The notes below the pieces were generated by a model. That model did not search any database. It was not told the origin of the DNA and saw only the letters and a list, made by a program, of their open reading frames with translations. Shown here in pieces: positions 1-6,540 of a stretch of DNA of 9,151 nt. The DNA comes from CAZHJA01 sp964532865. GTDB lineage: Bacteria; Patescibacteriota; Microgenomatia; UBA1406; GWC2-37-13. A program made the position numbers and the translations under genes. The stretch spans positions 1 through 9,151 of the forward strand of contig CAZHJA010000038.1 in NCBI GenBank assembly GCA_964532865.1, written 5' to 3'. Positions within the stretch are counted from its first letter, which is position 1, and every line of letters begins with the position of its first letter.

Positions 1-225
1 TTAACTTTTAATTATTCTCGTAGAATATGTTCTTAGTATACGGGGTACACCCCAATCATTATAGTATGGATGCACTAAAACTTCCAAAGCACCTTCGTTT
101 TCTCTAATTTTTCTTCTGAAATTAAATTCCTGTTCCAAACTTAGGCCATTATTTAGATTTAAAATGCTGGGCATAATAAGTTCGGTTATAATAATTGTCT
201 CATTAGTTTTAAGTTCAACCGTCAT
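1..225 (-). CDS. Short protein of unknown function (74 aa), at window edge
   Basis: A 74-residue reading frame whose TAA stop occupies the first three bases of the window. I do not recognise a named family. The end of the protein holds a motif-like stretch, ALEVLVHPYYNDWG (residues 46-59), preceded by a charged segment, so it looks like a real, soluble, cytosolic protein rather than a chance frame. No signal peptide or TM segment is visible. The start is well supported: a perfect TATAAT on the minus strand (235-240) lies 9 nt before the ATG, and there is no Shine-Dalgarno, which is the near-leaderless layout used by most genes here. The abrupt end soon after the HPYY motif leaves open that this is the N-terminal fragment of a longer protein broken by a frameshift. 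Sequence beyond the edge would decide. Confidence 0.55.
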   Translation of the reverse strand: MTVELKTNETIIITELIMPSILNLNNGLSLEQEFNFRRKIRENEGALEVLVHPYYNDWGVPRILRTYSTRIIKS

Positions 226-234
226 AGCCCCTAA

Positions 235-240
235 ATTATA
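235..240 (-). promoter_or_regulatory. -10 box of the 74-aa gene, near-leaderless
   Basis: TATAAT on the minus strand with 9 nt to the ATG at 225. Transcription would start about 6-8 nt downstream, leaving almost no leader. The -35 is weak: the best candidate is TTAACA at 260-265, with a 19-nt spacer. Confidence 0.55.
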
Positions 241-333
241 CTACTAGTGGGGGCAAAGATGTTAAGGTTGGCATAAAGGATTTTTAATCTGTCAAAATCA
301 ATATGAAGCTCTACTTTCTTGTTGCGGAATAGG

Positions 334-365
334 TCAACTAGGGGGAGCTAGCTGGCACTTAATAT
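334..365 (+). repeat. Diverged 32-nt direct repeat, copy A (before the VanW-like gene)
   Basis: By eye, 25 of 32 positions match 2536-2567 in direct orientation without gaps. The last ten bases (CACTTAATAT) are identical. The copies sit in noncoding DNA on either side of the three-gene envelope block. No third copy was seen in the window. Function is unknown. It could be a relic of recombination, a shared regulatory element or a duplicated gene-end sequence. Confidence 0.4.
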
Positions 366-377
366 AACTAATTAAGT
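357..377 (+). terminator. Weak hairpin with T-run in the 226-471 gap
   Basis: ACTTAAT (357-363) pairs with ATTAAGT (371-377) across a 7-nt loop, followed by TTTTTATAT. It has the shape of an intrinsic terminator for a plus-strand transcript, but the 7-bp stem is nearly all A/T. No plus-strand gene lies upstream in the window, so it would need a small RNA or antisense transcript to act on. It overlaps repeat copy A. The rest of 226-471 holds only the two divergent promoters and an AGCTAGCT palindrome at 346-353. Confidence 0.2.
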
Positions 378-427
378 TTTTATATAAAGTGGTATAAAAA
401 CCCTTCTCTTTATTGAAATAAGATAGG

Positions 428-456
428 TTGATAAATATCCTATAGTATTGTATAAT
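428..456 (+). promoter_or_regulatory. Sigma70-type promoter of the VanW-like gene
   Basis: TTGATA (428-433), a 17-nt spacer, then TATAAT (451-456) preceded by TG. Transcription should start near 463, giving a leader of under about 10 nt before the ATG at 472. A second -10-like TATACT (457-462) lies 9 nt before the ATG. ATAGG (423-427) and CCTAT (439-443) form a small dyad around the -35, a possible operator but short. Confidence 0.7.
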
Positions 457-471
457 TATACTTCTAATCAT

Positions 472-1113
472 ATGATAAACAAACTTTTAGGCGTGATTCT
501 TGTGGTAGTTATGTTGCTGTCCAGACCGCCTGCAACGCATACAAATAAAGTACTTTCACAGGCGACATACTCATTATCAAACAGATATGGGGACCCTTAT
601 GTTAATAATGTATTTTCAGATAATATATTGCTGACTTTAGCATATATGGGTGGAAAAGTAAAAAAAGGCGAAACAATCTCTTGGGATACAGTAAAAGCCC
701 CAAGTGTCAATAAATTAATTCTCAAGCCAGGACAAACTTTTGCATTTCACGATACCACTCTGGACAAATACAAAGGGAAAGTCGTCTCAACCACCAATGC
801 TCATTTTGTAACAAGCGAAGGTTTTAAATCCGATGGATGGTTAGTGGGAGATGGTGTTTGTCATTTGGCCTCTTTTATGCATGTTGTTTCCAAAAATGCT
901 GGGCTTCAATCAGAGGCGCCAACACGTCATGATTTTGCCACAATTGCCGATGTACCGAAAGAGCATGGTGTGTCTGTCTACTATTCACCAGATAATTCAA
1001 GCACAAGCACCCTTCAAAATTTATACATTACTAATAACCGTAGCAAAACCATTGCCTTTGTTTTTACTCATGATAAAGACGCCTTGAATATAAAAGTGGA
1101 ACAGCTTAACTAA
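472..1113 (+). CDS. VanW-like envelope protein
   Basis: Residue numbers are for the 213-aa form starting at ATG 472. A hydrophobic N-terminus (3-16) acts as signal or anchor, so the rest should be outside the membrane. The body carries the hallmarks of the VanW family: ILKPGQTFAFHD (83-94), then GDGVCHLASFMH (126-137) with the invariant-looking Cys130-His131, then His153 and a final strand LQNLYITNN. VanW was named from VanB-type vancomycin resistance clusters, but its biochemical role is not settled and most genomic copies are unrelated to resistance. The adjacent L,D-transpeptidase gene supports a role in peptidoglycan or surface maturation (inference). A start at TTG 448 is possible by reading frame, but it lies upstream of the predicted transcription start, so ATG 472 is preferred. 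The stop falls 40 nt before the next start. Confidence 0.8.
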   Translation: MINKLLGVILVVVMLLSRPPATHTNKVLSQATYSLSNRYGDPYVNNVFSDNILLTLAYMGGKVKKGETISWDTVKAPSVNKLILKPGQTFAFHDTTLDKYKGKVVSTTNAHFVTSEGFKSDGWLVGDGVCHLASFMHVVSKNAGLQSEAPTRHDFATIADVPKEHGVSVYYSPDNSSTSTLQNLYITNNRSKTIAFVFTHDKDALNIKVEQLN

Positions 1114-1118
1114 TAGTC

Positions 1119-1147
1119 TTTACAATCACCTTTTTCTTTAATATACT
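1119..1147 (+). promoter_or_regulatory. Promoter of the L,D-transpeptidase gene
   Basis: TTTACA (1119-1124), exactly 17 nt, then TATACT (1142-1147), with the GTG start 6 nt later. This predicts a leaderless mRNA. The promoter fits within the 40-nt gap after the VanW-like gene, so the transpeptidase can be made independently of it. Confidence 0.65.
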
Positions 1148-1153
1148 AATTGT

Positions 1154-1831
1154 GTGAAAAGAGGTTTAATTAGTTTAGTTATCGTTATTGGATTAGTAGT
1201 CTTAATTTATCCAGTAATTTCTAAAAAATCTCCAACAATTTGTGCCAATAGTCTAAGTCGTGAAGAAAGTTTCAAGCTAAAGGTTGAAAATAATGCTGTT
1301 GGGATATTTCATAATCAAAAAGTTATAGTCCCAAACATTAATCTTTCACAAGCCGAAACTCAAACATCGGTGCTAGGAACAAGAAAATCAACTGGAGAAA
1401 AACATATTTATGTCAATCTTACAACCCAAACACTGTCTGCTTACGAAGGAAAAACCTTGTTTATGCAGACGCCAATTTCATCTGGTTTATGGGGGAAAAC
1501 ACCCAAAGGAGATTTTACGATCAGGACAAAACTTCGGTCAACAAGGATGAGCGGGGGGAGCGGAGATGATTATTATAATCTCCCTAATATTCCTTATGTC
1601 ATGTATTATGGAAACAATCAGATACCCGCAAGCGCAGGATTTAGCCTGCATGGCACCTACTGGCATAATAATTTTGGTCACCCAATGAGCCATGGTTGTG
1701 TCAATATGAAAACTACCGACGTAGCAAAACTATATGAATGGGCAAATCCACAAACCATCGGTAATATCACTCGTGCTGATAATAAAAATCCGGGAACAAA
1801 AGTAACAGTTTTTGACGAATCAAAAATTTAA
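1154..1831 (+). CDS. L,D-transpeptidase, YkuD family
   Basis: 225 residues with an N-terminal signal anchor (about 5-23), a linker, and a YkuD catalytic domain at about 83-222. Visible motifs are HIYVNLTTQTLSAYEG at the domain start, PISSGLWGKTPKGDF (107-121), HGTYW with His166, and SHGCVNM (179-185) with Cys182 as the expected nucleophile. Enzymes of this family cut the donor tetrapeptide of peptidoglycan after the meso-DAP residue and form 3-3 crosslinks, or attach proteins, outside the cytoplasmic membrane. They are usually insensitive to most penicillins. The domain has all key residues and normal length, so it should be active. GTG is taken as start because it follows TATACT by 6 nt and precedes a typical KRG positive N-terminus. 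The next gene starts 11 nt after the stop, probably in the same transcript. Confidence 0.92.
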   Translation: MKRGLISLVIVIGLVVLIYPVISKKSPTICANSLSREESFKLKVENNAVGIFHNQKVIVPNINLSQAETQTSVLGTRKSTGEKHIYVNLTTQTLSAYEGKTLFMQTPISSGLWGKTPKGDFTIRTKLRSTRMSGGSGDDYYNLPNIPYVMYYGNNQIPASAGFSLHGTYWHNNFGHPMSHGCVNMKTTDVAKLYEWANPQTIGNITRADNKNPGTKVTVFDESKI

Positions 1832-1842
1832 GTTCTTAAAAT

Positions 1843-2478
1843 ATGTCAGTATTAAAAAAAGAATCAAAAACACTTTTTTTTATTATTCTAGGAACAGTCG
1901 CAAGCTTAGTCTTTCTCACATTCCAAAATAATAAGATTGATAGTCGTATTTTTTCTGCTCTGCCTGATTTTCTGACGCCCACGCCAACAATTATTATTCC
2001 AAGTCCTATTAAGACAACATCAATGGATTCGCCAGATGGTACAAGAACATTTACAATGGAAAGACAGCAGATAAAGGATAATTTTAGAAATTCTTTTTTT
2101 ACTTCAATCAAGTCGGAAGAAACCAAGCAGCTTATTTTTAAAAAAGAAGAAGTTTTATCTCAAAACTTATCAATACCGTATAATACCTGGTCTCCCGATA
2201 ACATTTATGTTTTTATCAAAGAAGCCTCTCCAACAGTAAATAATTACTATGTTTTTTTTACTTCCGGGGATAGTTTCTCAGACAGTTCTCAATATTTGAA
2301 CATTCAGTCATTATTTAAAAAAAAAGTATCTGACTATACTATATTAGATGTGACTGGTTGGGCTGCCCCCAATTTGCTTATTGTCAATGCCAAGAAAAAT
2401 CAAAGCGAAAGAAAAGTCTCCTTTTGGTTTGATGTCCCAAGCCAATCATTTATTCTACTTGGAACATATTTTTATTAA
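1843..2478 (+). CDS. Membrane-anchored protein of unknown function with SPDG/WSPDN motifs
   Basis: 211 residues. One TM helix (about 10-27) follows a short basic N-terminus. Then comes a Pro/Thr-rich linker (about 40-58, with TPTP and PSP) and an extracytoplasmic domain. Two stretches, MDSPDGTRTF (61-70) and YNTWSPDNIYVF (113-124), resemble the SPDG-type turns of TolB/WD-like beta-propeller blades. Only about two or three blades could fit, so a full propeller is not encoded. The C-terminal part has a Trp-rich segment, TGWAAPNLLIVN (171-182), and FWFDVPSQSF (194-203). I do not recognise a named family. There is no Shine-Dalgarno, and the 11-nt gap after the L,D-transpeptidase gene suggests co-transcription and a cell-surface role. 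Confidence 0.75.
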   Translation: MSVLKKESKTLFFIILGTVASLVFLTFQNNKIDSRIFSALPDFLTPTPTIIIPSPIKTTSMDSPDGTRTFTMERQQIKDNFRNSFFTSIKSEETKQLIFKKEEVLSQNLSIPYNTWSPDNIYVFIKEASPTVNNYYVFFTSGDSFSDSSQYLNIQSLFKKKVSDYTILDVTGWAAPNLLIVNAKKNQSERKVSFWFDVPSQSFILLGTYFY

Positions 2479-2535
2479 CAAAAATCAAAGAAAATGTAAA
2501 AATTCCCAGGTTGAAATGGAAAATTATATTCTTTG

Positions 2536-2567
2536 TCCACTCAGGGAAGTTAGTTGCCACTTAATAT
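2536..2567 (+). repeat. Diverged 32-nt direct repeat, copy B (after the envelope trio)
   Basis: Second copy of the element at 334-365 (25 of 32 matches by eye). It lies in the 233-nt gap 2479-2711. Just downstream, CTTAAA (2569-2574) and TTTAAG (2581-2586) can form a weak AT hairpin without a clear T-tract. Apart from the promoter at its right end, the gap holds nothing else I can support. Confidence 0.4.
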
Positions 2568-2698
2568 TCTTAAACTTCTTTTTAAGTCATATAAATTTTA
2601 GCAATTATAATTGTAGCTCTAGTAACTTTTCATAGCTGGTTGATTTTACTCGCTAATTTATAACTATTTAAAAAATCACAACTTCTAATTTTAAGGTA

Positions 2699-2704
2699 TA
2701 TAAT
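2699..2704 (+). promoter_or_regulatory. -10 box, near-leaderless, of the stalked membrane protein gene
   Basis: Perfect TATAAT with 7 nt to the ATG at 2712. No good -35 at 16-18 nt was found and there is no Shine-Dalgarno. Confidence 0.5.
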
Positions 2705-2711
2705 AAAGCTA

Positions 2712-3269
2712 ATGCGAAAAGGAATTATTTGGTTACCGATTTTAATTATTGTTCTTTTAGTTTCTGGAGTTGGTTTTGCTGGCTTTAAATATTTACAAAG
2801 AAAACCTACAATACCAACCCCAACTATGTCACCAAACCTACAACCTAGTTCTCAAGAAACTCAGGCAATCTCTCCAACAATAGAACTAACGCATACTACA
2901 GTTCCACTACTCAAAGAAGAAGACGTAATTAGAACATTTTTTGAATTAATAAATGAACATCATATAAATGATGCTGTTATGATGATGAGTCAAGCAAACA
3001 TTTCCAACGATAGTACAAAACAGGCTTGGGGAGTTCAATTCAATGCAATTAAATCAATTAATATTCAAAAAATTGAAGCTTCCATGCCTGAAAACTGGAC
3101 TGATTATAAGCATGTTTATAAAACTACTTTGGAAACTTACGTTTCTTCAGAAGCAGCCAACGCTCCTATTCCTTATTATGGTTGGCAAGACAATCCCAAT
3201 ATCCGCTGGGTTGTAATTGTAAAAGAAACAGATATTTGGAAAATTGATGGGTTGGCTACAAGCCCTTAA
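2712..3269 (+). CDS. Membrane-anchored stalk protein of unknown function
   Basis: 185 residues. MRKG followed by a single TM helix (about 5-24), then a Pro/Thr/Ser-rich stalk (31-64, with TIPTPTMSP), then a globular domain of about 115 residues outside the membrane. Its order (an acidic helix EEDVIRTFFELINEHHINDAVMM at 69-91, then strands, ending WVVIVKETDIWKIDG at 166-180) resembles the NTF2-like/SnoaL fold, where a final strand carries a W-K/R-I motif. That is a fold-level guess with no catalytic residues assigned. Its own TATAAT and the 233-nt gap before it make it a separate transcription unit, though the theme (anchored surface proteins) continues from the preceding block. Confidence 0.75.
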   Translation: MRKGIIWLPILIIVLLVSGVGFAGFKYLQRKPTIPTPTMSPNLQPSSQETQAISPTIELTHTTVPLLKEEDVIRTFFELINEHHINDAVMMMSQANISNDSTKQAWGVQFNAIKSINIQKIEASMPENWTDYKHVYKTTLETYVSSEAANAPIPYYGWQDNPNIRWVVIVKETDIWKIDGLATSP

Positions 3270-3330
3270 ACTGCAATAAGCTACCTATATTAAACGTATA
3301 TAGAACACACTCTTTTTTTAAAAGAAGATC

Positions 3331-3394
3331 TTTTCTATGTTTTTTCCTGTTTAATATGAAATCTTTCTTATAAGCCCATTATCAACATAGAAAA
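3331..3394. repeat. 11-nt inverted repeat in the 3270-3511 gap
   Basis: TTTTCTATGTT (3331-3341) and AACATAGAAAA (3384-3394) are perfect inverted copies, 42 nt apart. The gap also has a small hairpin, CTATAT/ATATAG (3285-3303), followed by T7 at 3313-3319, which might serve as a weak terminator for the preceding gene. Everything is A/T-rich, so chance is not excluded. Confidence 0.3.
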
Positions 3395-3496
3395 TTATGT
3401 ATTAAAGAGTATGACTTTAAAGATAATAAATTGGCGATTTGTTTTGATATAGAGGTATTAATAATATTTTTTAACTTATTCATCTTTGTTTAATTT

Positions 3497-3505
3497 TGTT
3501 ACAAT
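3497..3505 (+). promoter_or_regulatory. Extended -10 of ychF
   Basis: TG-T-TACAAT: the TG dinucleotide stands one base before TACAAT (3500-3505). ATG 3512 follows by 6 nt, the leaderless spacing. ATG 3506 would abut the -10 box and so lie ahead of the transcription start. The -35 is poor, as is common for extended -10 promoters. Confidence 0.55.
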
Positions 3506-3511
3506 ATGTTC

Positions 3512-4588
3512 ATGAATTTATCTTGTGGAATTGTAGGGTTACCAAACGTGGGGAAATCAACCTTATTTAATGCTCTTCTTAAAAAACAAGCAGCGCTAGC
3601 GGCTAATTATCCATTTGCAACTGTGGAGCCAAACATTGGGATAGTACCAGTACCAGATAATCGACTAAACAAGTTAGCTAAAGTCATTAAAGTGTTTGAA
3701 GGATTAGAAGTTTTACCACCGCTTAGACCTGCAACTATAAAGTTTGTTGATATTGCAGGCTTAGTTAAGGGAGCGGCAAAAGGAGAGGGTTTAGGGAACA
3801 AGTTTTTAGCACACGTTAGAGAAGTAGATTTAATTATCAATTTATTAAGAGATTTTGAAGATAAAGAAATTATAAAAGAAGGTGGTATTAATCCAAAAAC
3901 TGATTATGAAATTGTTACTGAGGAATTGATTTTAAAGGATTTAGAGACAGTAGAAAAAACAAAAAATGTAAAAGTAAATAAGGTTAAAACACAAGAAGAT
4001 AAAAAGAGACAAGAAGTACTAGAGAAATTGTATCAAGGGTTAAATAAAGGTAAAAAAGCAAGAGACATACTTTTAAGTAGTGAATTAGAGATAGTTAGAG
4101 ATTTGTGTTTATTAACAGCCAAAGAGGAAATTAAAGTTTTTAACGTTGGAGAGAGAGATGAACGATTAAAGGAAAGAACAAGTAAGAGAAATAGATTGAT
4201 AATTTGTGCCAAGATGGAGGAGGATTTGGCAGGTTTTTCTGAAGAAGAACGACAAGAATATCTTCAGACGGCACAAATCAAAGAAACAGGTTTAGAGAAA
4301 TTTATAAGAGTTGCTTATGAAAAGTTAAACTTAATCAGTTTTTTGACAGCAGGAGTAATAGAAGTTAGAGCTTGGACGATTACAAAGGGGATTAAAGCAC
4401 CACAGGCTGCAGCAGTTATTCATACTGATTTTGAAAAGAAATTTATTAAAGTTAAAATTTGTAACTATAACGATTTTATTGATTTTGGAGGATGGAAGAA
4501 ATGTGCCGAAAAAGGAAAGGTAAGATTTGAAGGGAAAGATTATGAAATGATGAAGAATGATGTAGTTGAGTTTATGATAGGAAATTAA
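3512..4588 (+). CDS. ychF: Redox-regulated ATPase YchF (OLA1 family)
   Basis: A near-universal Obg-family P-loop protein that prefers ATP to GTP. It binds ribosomes and is linked to translation and oxidative stress responses in other bacteria. For the 358-aa form starting at ATG 3512: P-loop GLPNVGKST (9-17), switch II DIAGLVKGAAKGEGLG (80-95), helical coiled-coil insert (about 131-205), NVGE (211-214) in place of the GTP-specifying NKxD, and a C-terminal TGS domain (about 273-357) with KAPQAAAVIHTDFEKKF. Length matches the family (about 360). ATG 3506 would add two residues but sits against the -10 box. It stands alone, facing a convergent gene. No odd residues were noticed. Confidence 0.97.
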   Translation: MNLSCGIVGLPNVGKSTLFNALLKKQAALAANYPFATVEPNIGIVPVPDNRLNKLAKVIKVFEGLEVLPPLRPATIKFVDIAGLVKGAAKGEGLGNKFLAHVREVDLIINLLRDFEDKEIIKEGGINPKTDYEIVTEELILKDLETVEKTKNVKVNKVKTQEDKKRQEVLEKLYQGLNKGKKARDILLSSELEIVRDLCLLTAKEEIKVFNVGERDERLKERTSKRNRLIICAKMEEDLAGFSEEERQEYLQTAQIKETGLEKFIRVAYEKLNLISFLTAGVIEVRAWTITKGIKAPQAAAVIHTDFEKKFIKVKICNYNDFIDFGGWKKCAEKGKVRFEGKDYEMMKNDVVEFMIGN

Positions 4589-4671
4589 ATGATATAGAAA
4601 TTATACAAAATAGGTGTATACACAATAGAGAATTTCAAGGATTAAATTAATCATAGAATAAAGGAGTAGGA

Positions 4672-5127
4672 TTATTCTTTTGTAACTGGAGATTTATTTT
4701 TATGTTTTTTTGTTTTCTTTTTAGCAATGATTGTTCTTTTTTTAGGTTTTTCTTGTATTTCCTTTTCTTCATTGAAGATAGCTGTAAGTATCTTTAACAT
4801 TTTGTCCAATTTATGGTTAATTATCTCAAACTGTTCGTTGTTTTGTGGTCTTGATTCATATCTTTTCTCAAAATTAGGCCTTCTTAAGTTTCTGTCTTGG
4901 AATCTTCTTGAATCACCAACATTGTTTTTTTTGAAACATTCATTGCAGTAAACAGGTTTATTACCAGTTGGCTTAAAAGGAACTTCACAATTCTTTCCAC
5001 AACTGCTACAAATGGCTTTATACATTTTTCTTCTTCTGTCATCGCTGCTAAAACTTTGTTTTCCGAAATCTCTTTGTTCAAAGTCTCTTTTTGATCCCGA
5101 CCTATTGTCTTGATTAAATTTTCCCAT
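4672..5127 (-). CDS. Zinc-ribbon protein with Lys-rich tail, CPR type
   Basis: 151 residues. The central segment has two cysteine pairs, CSSC (40-43) and CNEC (61-64), around VPFKPTGNKPVYC, plus an extra Cys47. This makes a compact zinc ribbon. Proteins with this CxxC - PF.PtG..PVyC..C core recur across CPR genomes (from general recall, not a search). The N-terminus (1-35) is rich in Arg, Asp, Gln and Phe and looks disordered. A short amphipathic helix INHKLDKMLKILTAIFNE (103-120) could drive self-association. The tail (128-151) is packed with Lys. Together these suggest a nucleic-acid- or ribosome-associated protein (inference). It converges on ychF with an 83-nt gap that contains no convincing terminator, only small palindromes at 4614-4623 and 4640-4652. 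Confidence 0.8.
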   Translation of the reverse strand: MGKFNQDNRSGSKRDFEQRDFGKQSFSSDDRRRKMYKAICSSCGKNCEVPFKPTGNKPVYCNECFKKNNVGDSRRFQDRNLRRPNFEKRYESRPQNNEQFEIINHKLDKMLKILTAIFNEEKEIQEKPKKRTIIAKKKTKKHKNKSPVTKE

Positions 5128-5135
5128 ACATAGCT

Positions 5136-5164
5136 ATATTAACACACTACCAATGCAACAGCAA
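5136..5164 (-). promoter_or_regulatory. Promoter of the zinc-ribbon gene
   Basis: On the minus strand: TTGCTG (5159-5164), exactly 17 nt, then TAATAT (5136-5141) with TG one base before it. The ATG lies 8 nt after the -10 box, so the message should be nearly leaderless. There is no Shine-Dalgarno. Confidence 0.55.
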
Positions 5165-5232
5165 GTATGAGTTCTGATTTGTTTTAACAGCTCAGATATA
5201 AAAAGCATAGATTAAGACAATAAAATTTGATT

Positions 5233-6540
5233 TTATAATAAACCAAAGCTTTCACTAATAATATTAGTCTTTGGAAAACCATGGATAATTAAGTTTTTCT
5301 TTAAAGGGTCGGCCATTCTATTTGGTCCGCAAATATATATAAGAGTATTATTGATTTCTCTTACTCTCTTTATAATTTCAGGAATTGTTAGTCGACCTCC
5401 TTCACGAGAGCATTTATTCAAATAGGAAATATTCAGGTTTTTTTGTGCATCTTTTTTAAAGTCATTATCAAAACAAGCTTCACATTTATACTTTGTACAA
5501 TAAAAAATACTTAGCCTTCTATTATTAATTGGTTTTTTATTTGCTTCCTTAATCATGCTTATAAAAGGAGCTATTCCTATTCCGCCCCCAATGAATATCG
5601 CATCTTTATTAAATTTAAGGAATTTATTAGCAAAGCTACCATAAGGGCCCCAAATACGAGCAATATCATTAATTTTTAATTTATCTAGAGTTTTTGTATA
5701 GTCGCCTAAAACCTTGATGGCAAAAGAAAGTTCGTTTTCATCAGGGTGCGAGGTTATAGTAAATGGATGAATTTCCCGACTTAGTTTGCTATTTATAAAA
5801 GAAAGATAAGCAAACTGCCCTGGCTTATATTTCATTTTTTTATCTACAGGGGCAAGTTGTATTTTAAATACTTCACTTTCCTTTTTAATTTTTGTTACGC
5901 GGTAATAATAACTTACAGCAAGCAATTTATAAAAAAATTCAAAATATATCCAACTGGCAATTCCTGTACCTGTTGTAAATAAAAGCCAGATATTAAGAAC
6001 AGATATAGAAGAAATATCCCCAGGATTTAAAATTATATGAATGAAAGCTAGTATCAAGGCTATTCCAGTTGCTTTGTGCAAGTATTTCCAAATATGATAT
6101 GGTAATTTGATTTTCTTCATAAGAAGAGTAGTTAAGACAAAAAATACAAATAGCCAAAAACTCCAAACCCCCAGATTTATATAAGTCTGGTTATGTACAG
6201 GGAAAAAGATTTTTATAGCACTGCTGAAATTTGGAACCCTTTGAATGGCCAAGATAACTATATGTAGCGTAATTATTATCATGCCCCAGATACTTACATT
6301 TTTGTGTGTTTTGTAAACCTTGTCTAAACCATCAAAAAGCCTTTCAAGAAAATTTAAGCGTGTCATAAGAAGCATGCTCCAAGAAAGAAGAAGAGTTCCA
6401 ATAAGTGCTGTGATTTGGGTTAATTGAACTAAAAAAAATAAAGGAAATTCTTCTAATTTAAACTGAAACATTAACCATAAAATTATGGTTATTATTAATG
6501 AAGTTACTAAAATTATATTTCCAGATTTTGTTTTTATCAT
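5233..6540 (-). CDS. Heme-b flavocytochrome, ferric reductase/NADPH oxidase-like
   Basis: 435 residues. The N-terminal half has about six TM helices (about 9-27, 34-58, 83-100, 121-141, 155-172, 181-200). Histidines are placed as in the ferric reductase-like heme domain: His79 and His93 on one helix region, His155 and His168 on another, enough to hold two b hemes across the membrane. The C-terminal half (about 210-435) is a ferredoxin-reductase-type module: FAD motif HPFTIT (258-263) after KYKPGQFAYL, NAD(P)H motif GGGIGIAPF (318-326) and ICGPNRM (403-409). It should pass electrons from cytosolic NAD(P)H through FAD and heme to an acceptor outside, such as ferric iron, oxygen or a partner protein. 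The acceptor cannot be read from sequence. Three close cysteines (348, 353, 356) are unusual. Its ATG overlaps the upstream stop (ATGA), so translation is coupled to the EF-hand gene. Confidence 0.88.
   Translation of the reverse strand: MIKTKSGNIILVTSLIITIILWLMFQFKLEEFPLFFLVQLTQITALIGTLLLSWSMLLMTRLNFLERLFDGLDKVYKTHKNVSIWGMIIITLHIVILAIQRVPNFSSAIKIFFPVHNQTYINLGVWSFWLFVFFVLTTLLMKKIKLPYHIWKYLHKATGIALILAFIHIILNPGDISSISVLNIWLLFTTGTGIASWIYFEFFYKLLAVSYYYRVTKIKKESEVFKIQLAPVDKKMKYKPGQFAYLSFINSKLSREIHPFTITSHPDENELSFAIKVLGDYTKTLDKLKINDIARIWGPYGSFANKFLKFNKDAIFIGGGIGIAPFISMIKEANKKPINNRRLSIFYCTKYKCEACFDNDFKKDAQKNLNISYLNKCSREGGRLTIPEIIKRVREINNTLIYICGPNRMADPLKKNLIIHGFPKTNIISESFGLL

Noticed and set aside
248..254. 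Shared TGGGGGC between the left gap and the hairpin at 7455-7461 as a repeat
   Set aside because: Only 7-8 nt match and the flanks diverge at once; no partner stem near the left copy.
448..471. TTG 448 as start of the VanW-like gene
   Set aside because: It lies between the -35 and -10 boxes of a good promoter, upstream of the expected transcript start. ATG 472 gives a normal signal sequence.
1836..2126. 96-codon frame on the minus strand
   Set aside because: Lies fully opposite the 1843-2478 gene and reads as the complement of its linker; no start signals.
2381..2635. 84-codon open frame on the plus strand
   Set aside because: Its first 98 nt overlap a convincing gene in another frame, the encoded sequence is low-complexity with no motifs, and it has no promoter or ribosome site.
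4614..4652. Palindromes GTGTATACAC (4614-4623) and GATTAAATTAATC (4640-4652) as a bidirectional terminator
   Set aside because: Short, AT-rich, no loop or T-tract; expected by chance in such sequence.
5220..5236. ATAAAAT/ATTTTAT hairpin at the end of the flavocytochrome gene as a terminator
   Set aside because: All-A/T 7-bp stem overlapping the stop codon, without a run of T after it on the minus strand; too weak to call.
6537..6539. TGA read as glycine (recoded CPR code)
   Set aside because: The TGA overlaps the next ATG as ATGA in a classic coupled pair, and no gene in the window has an internal TGA.
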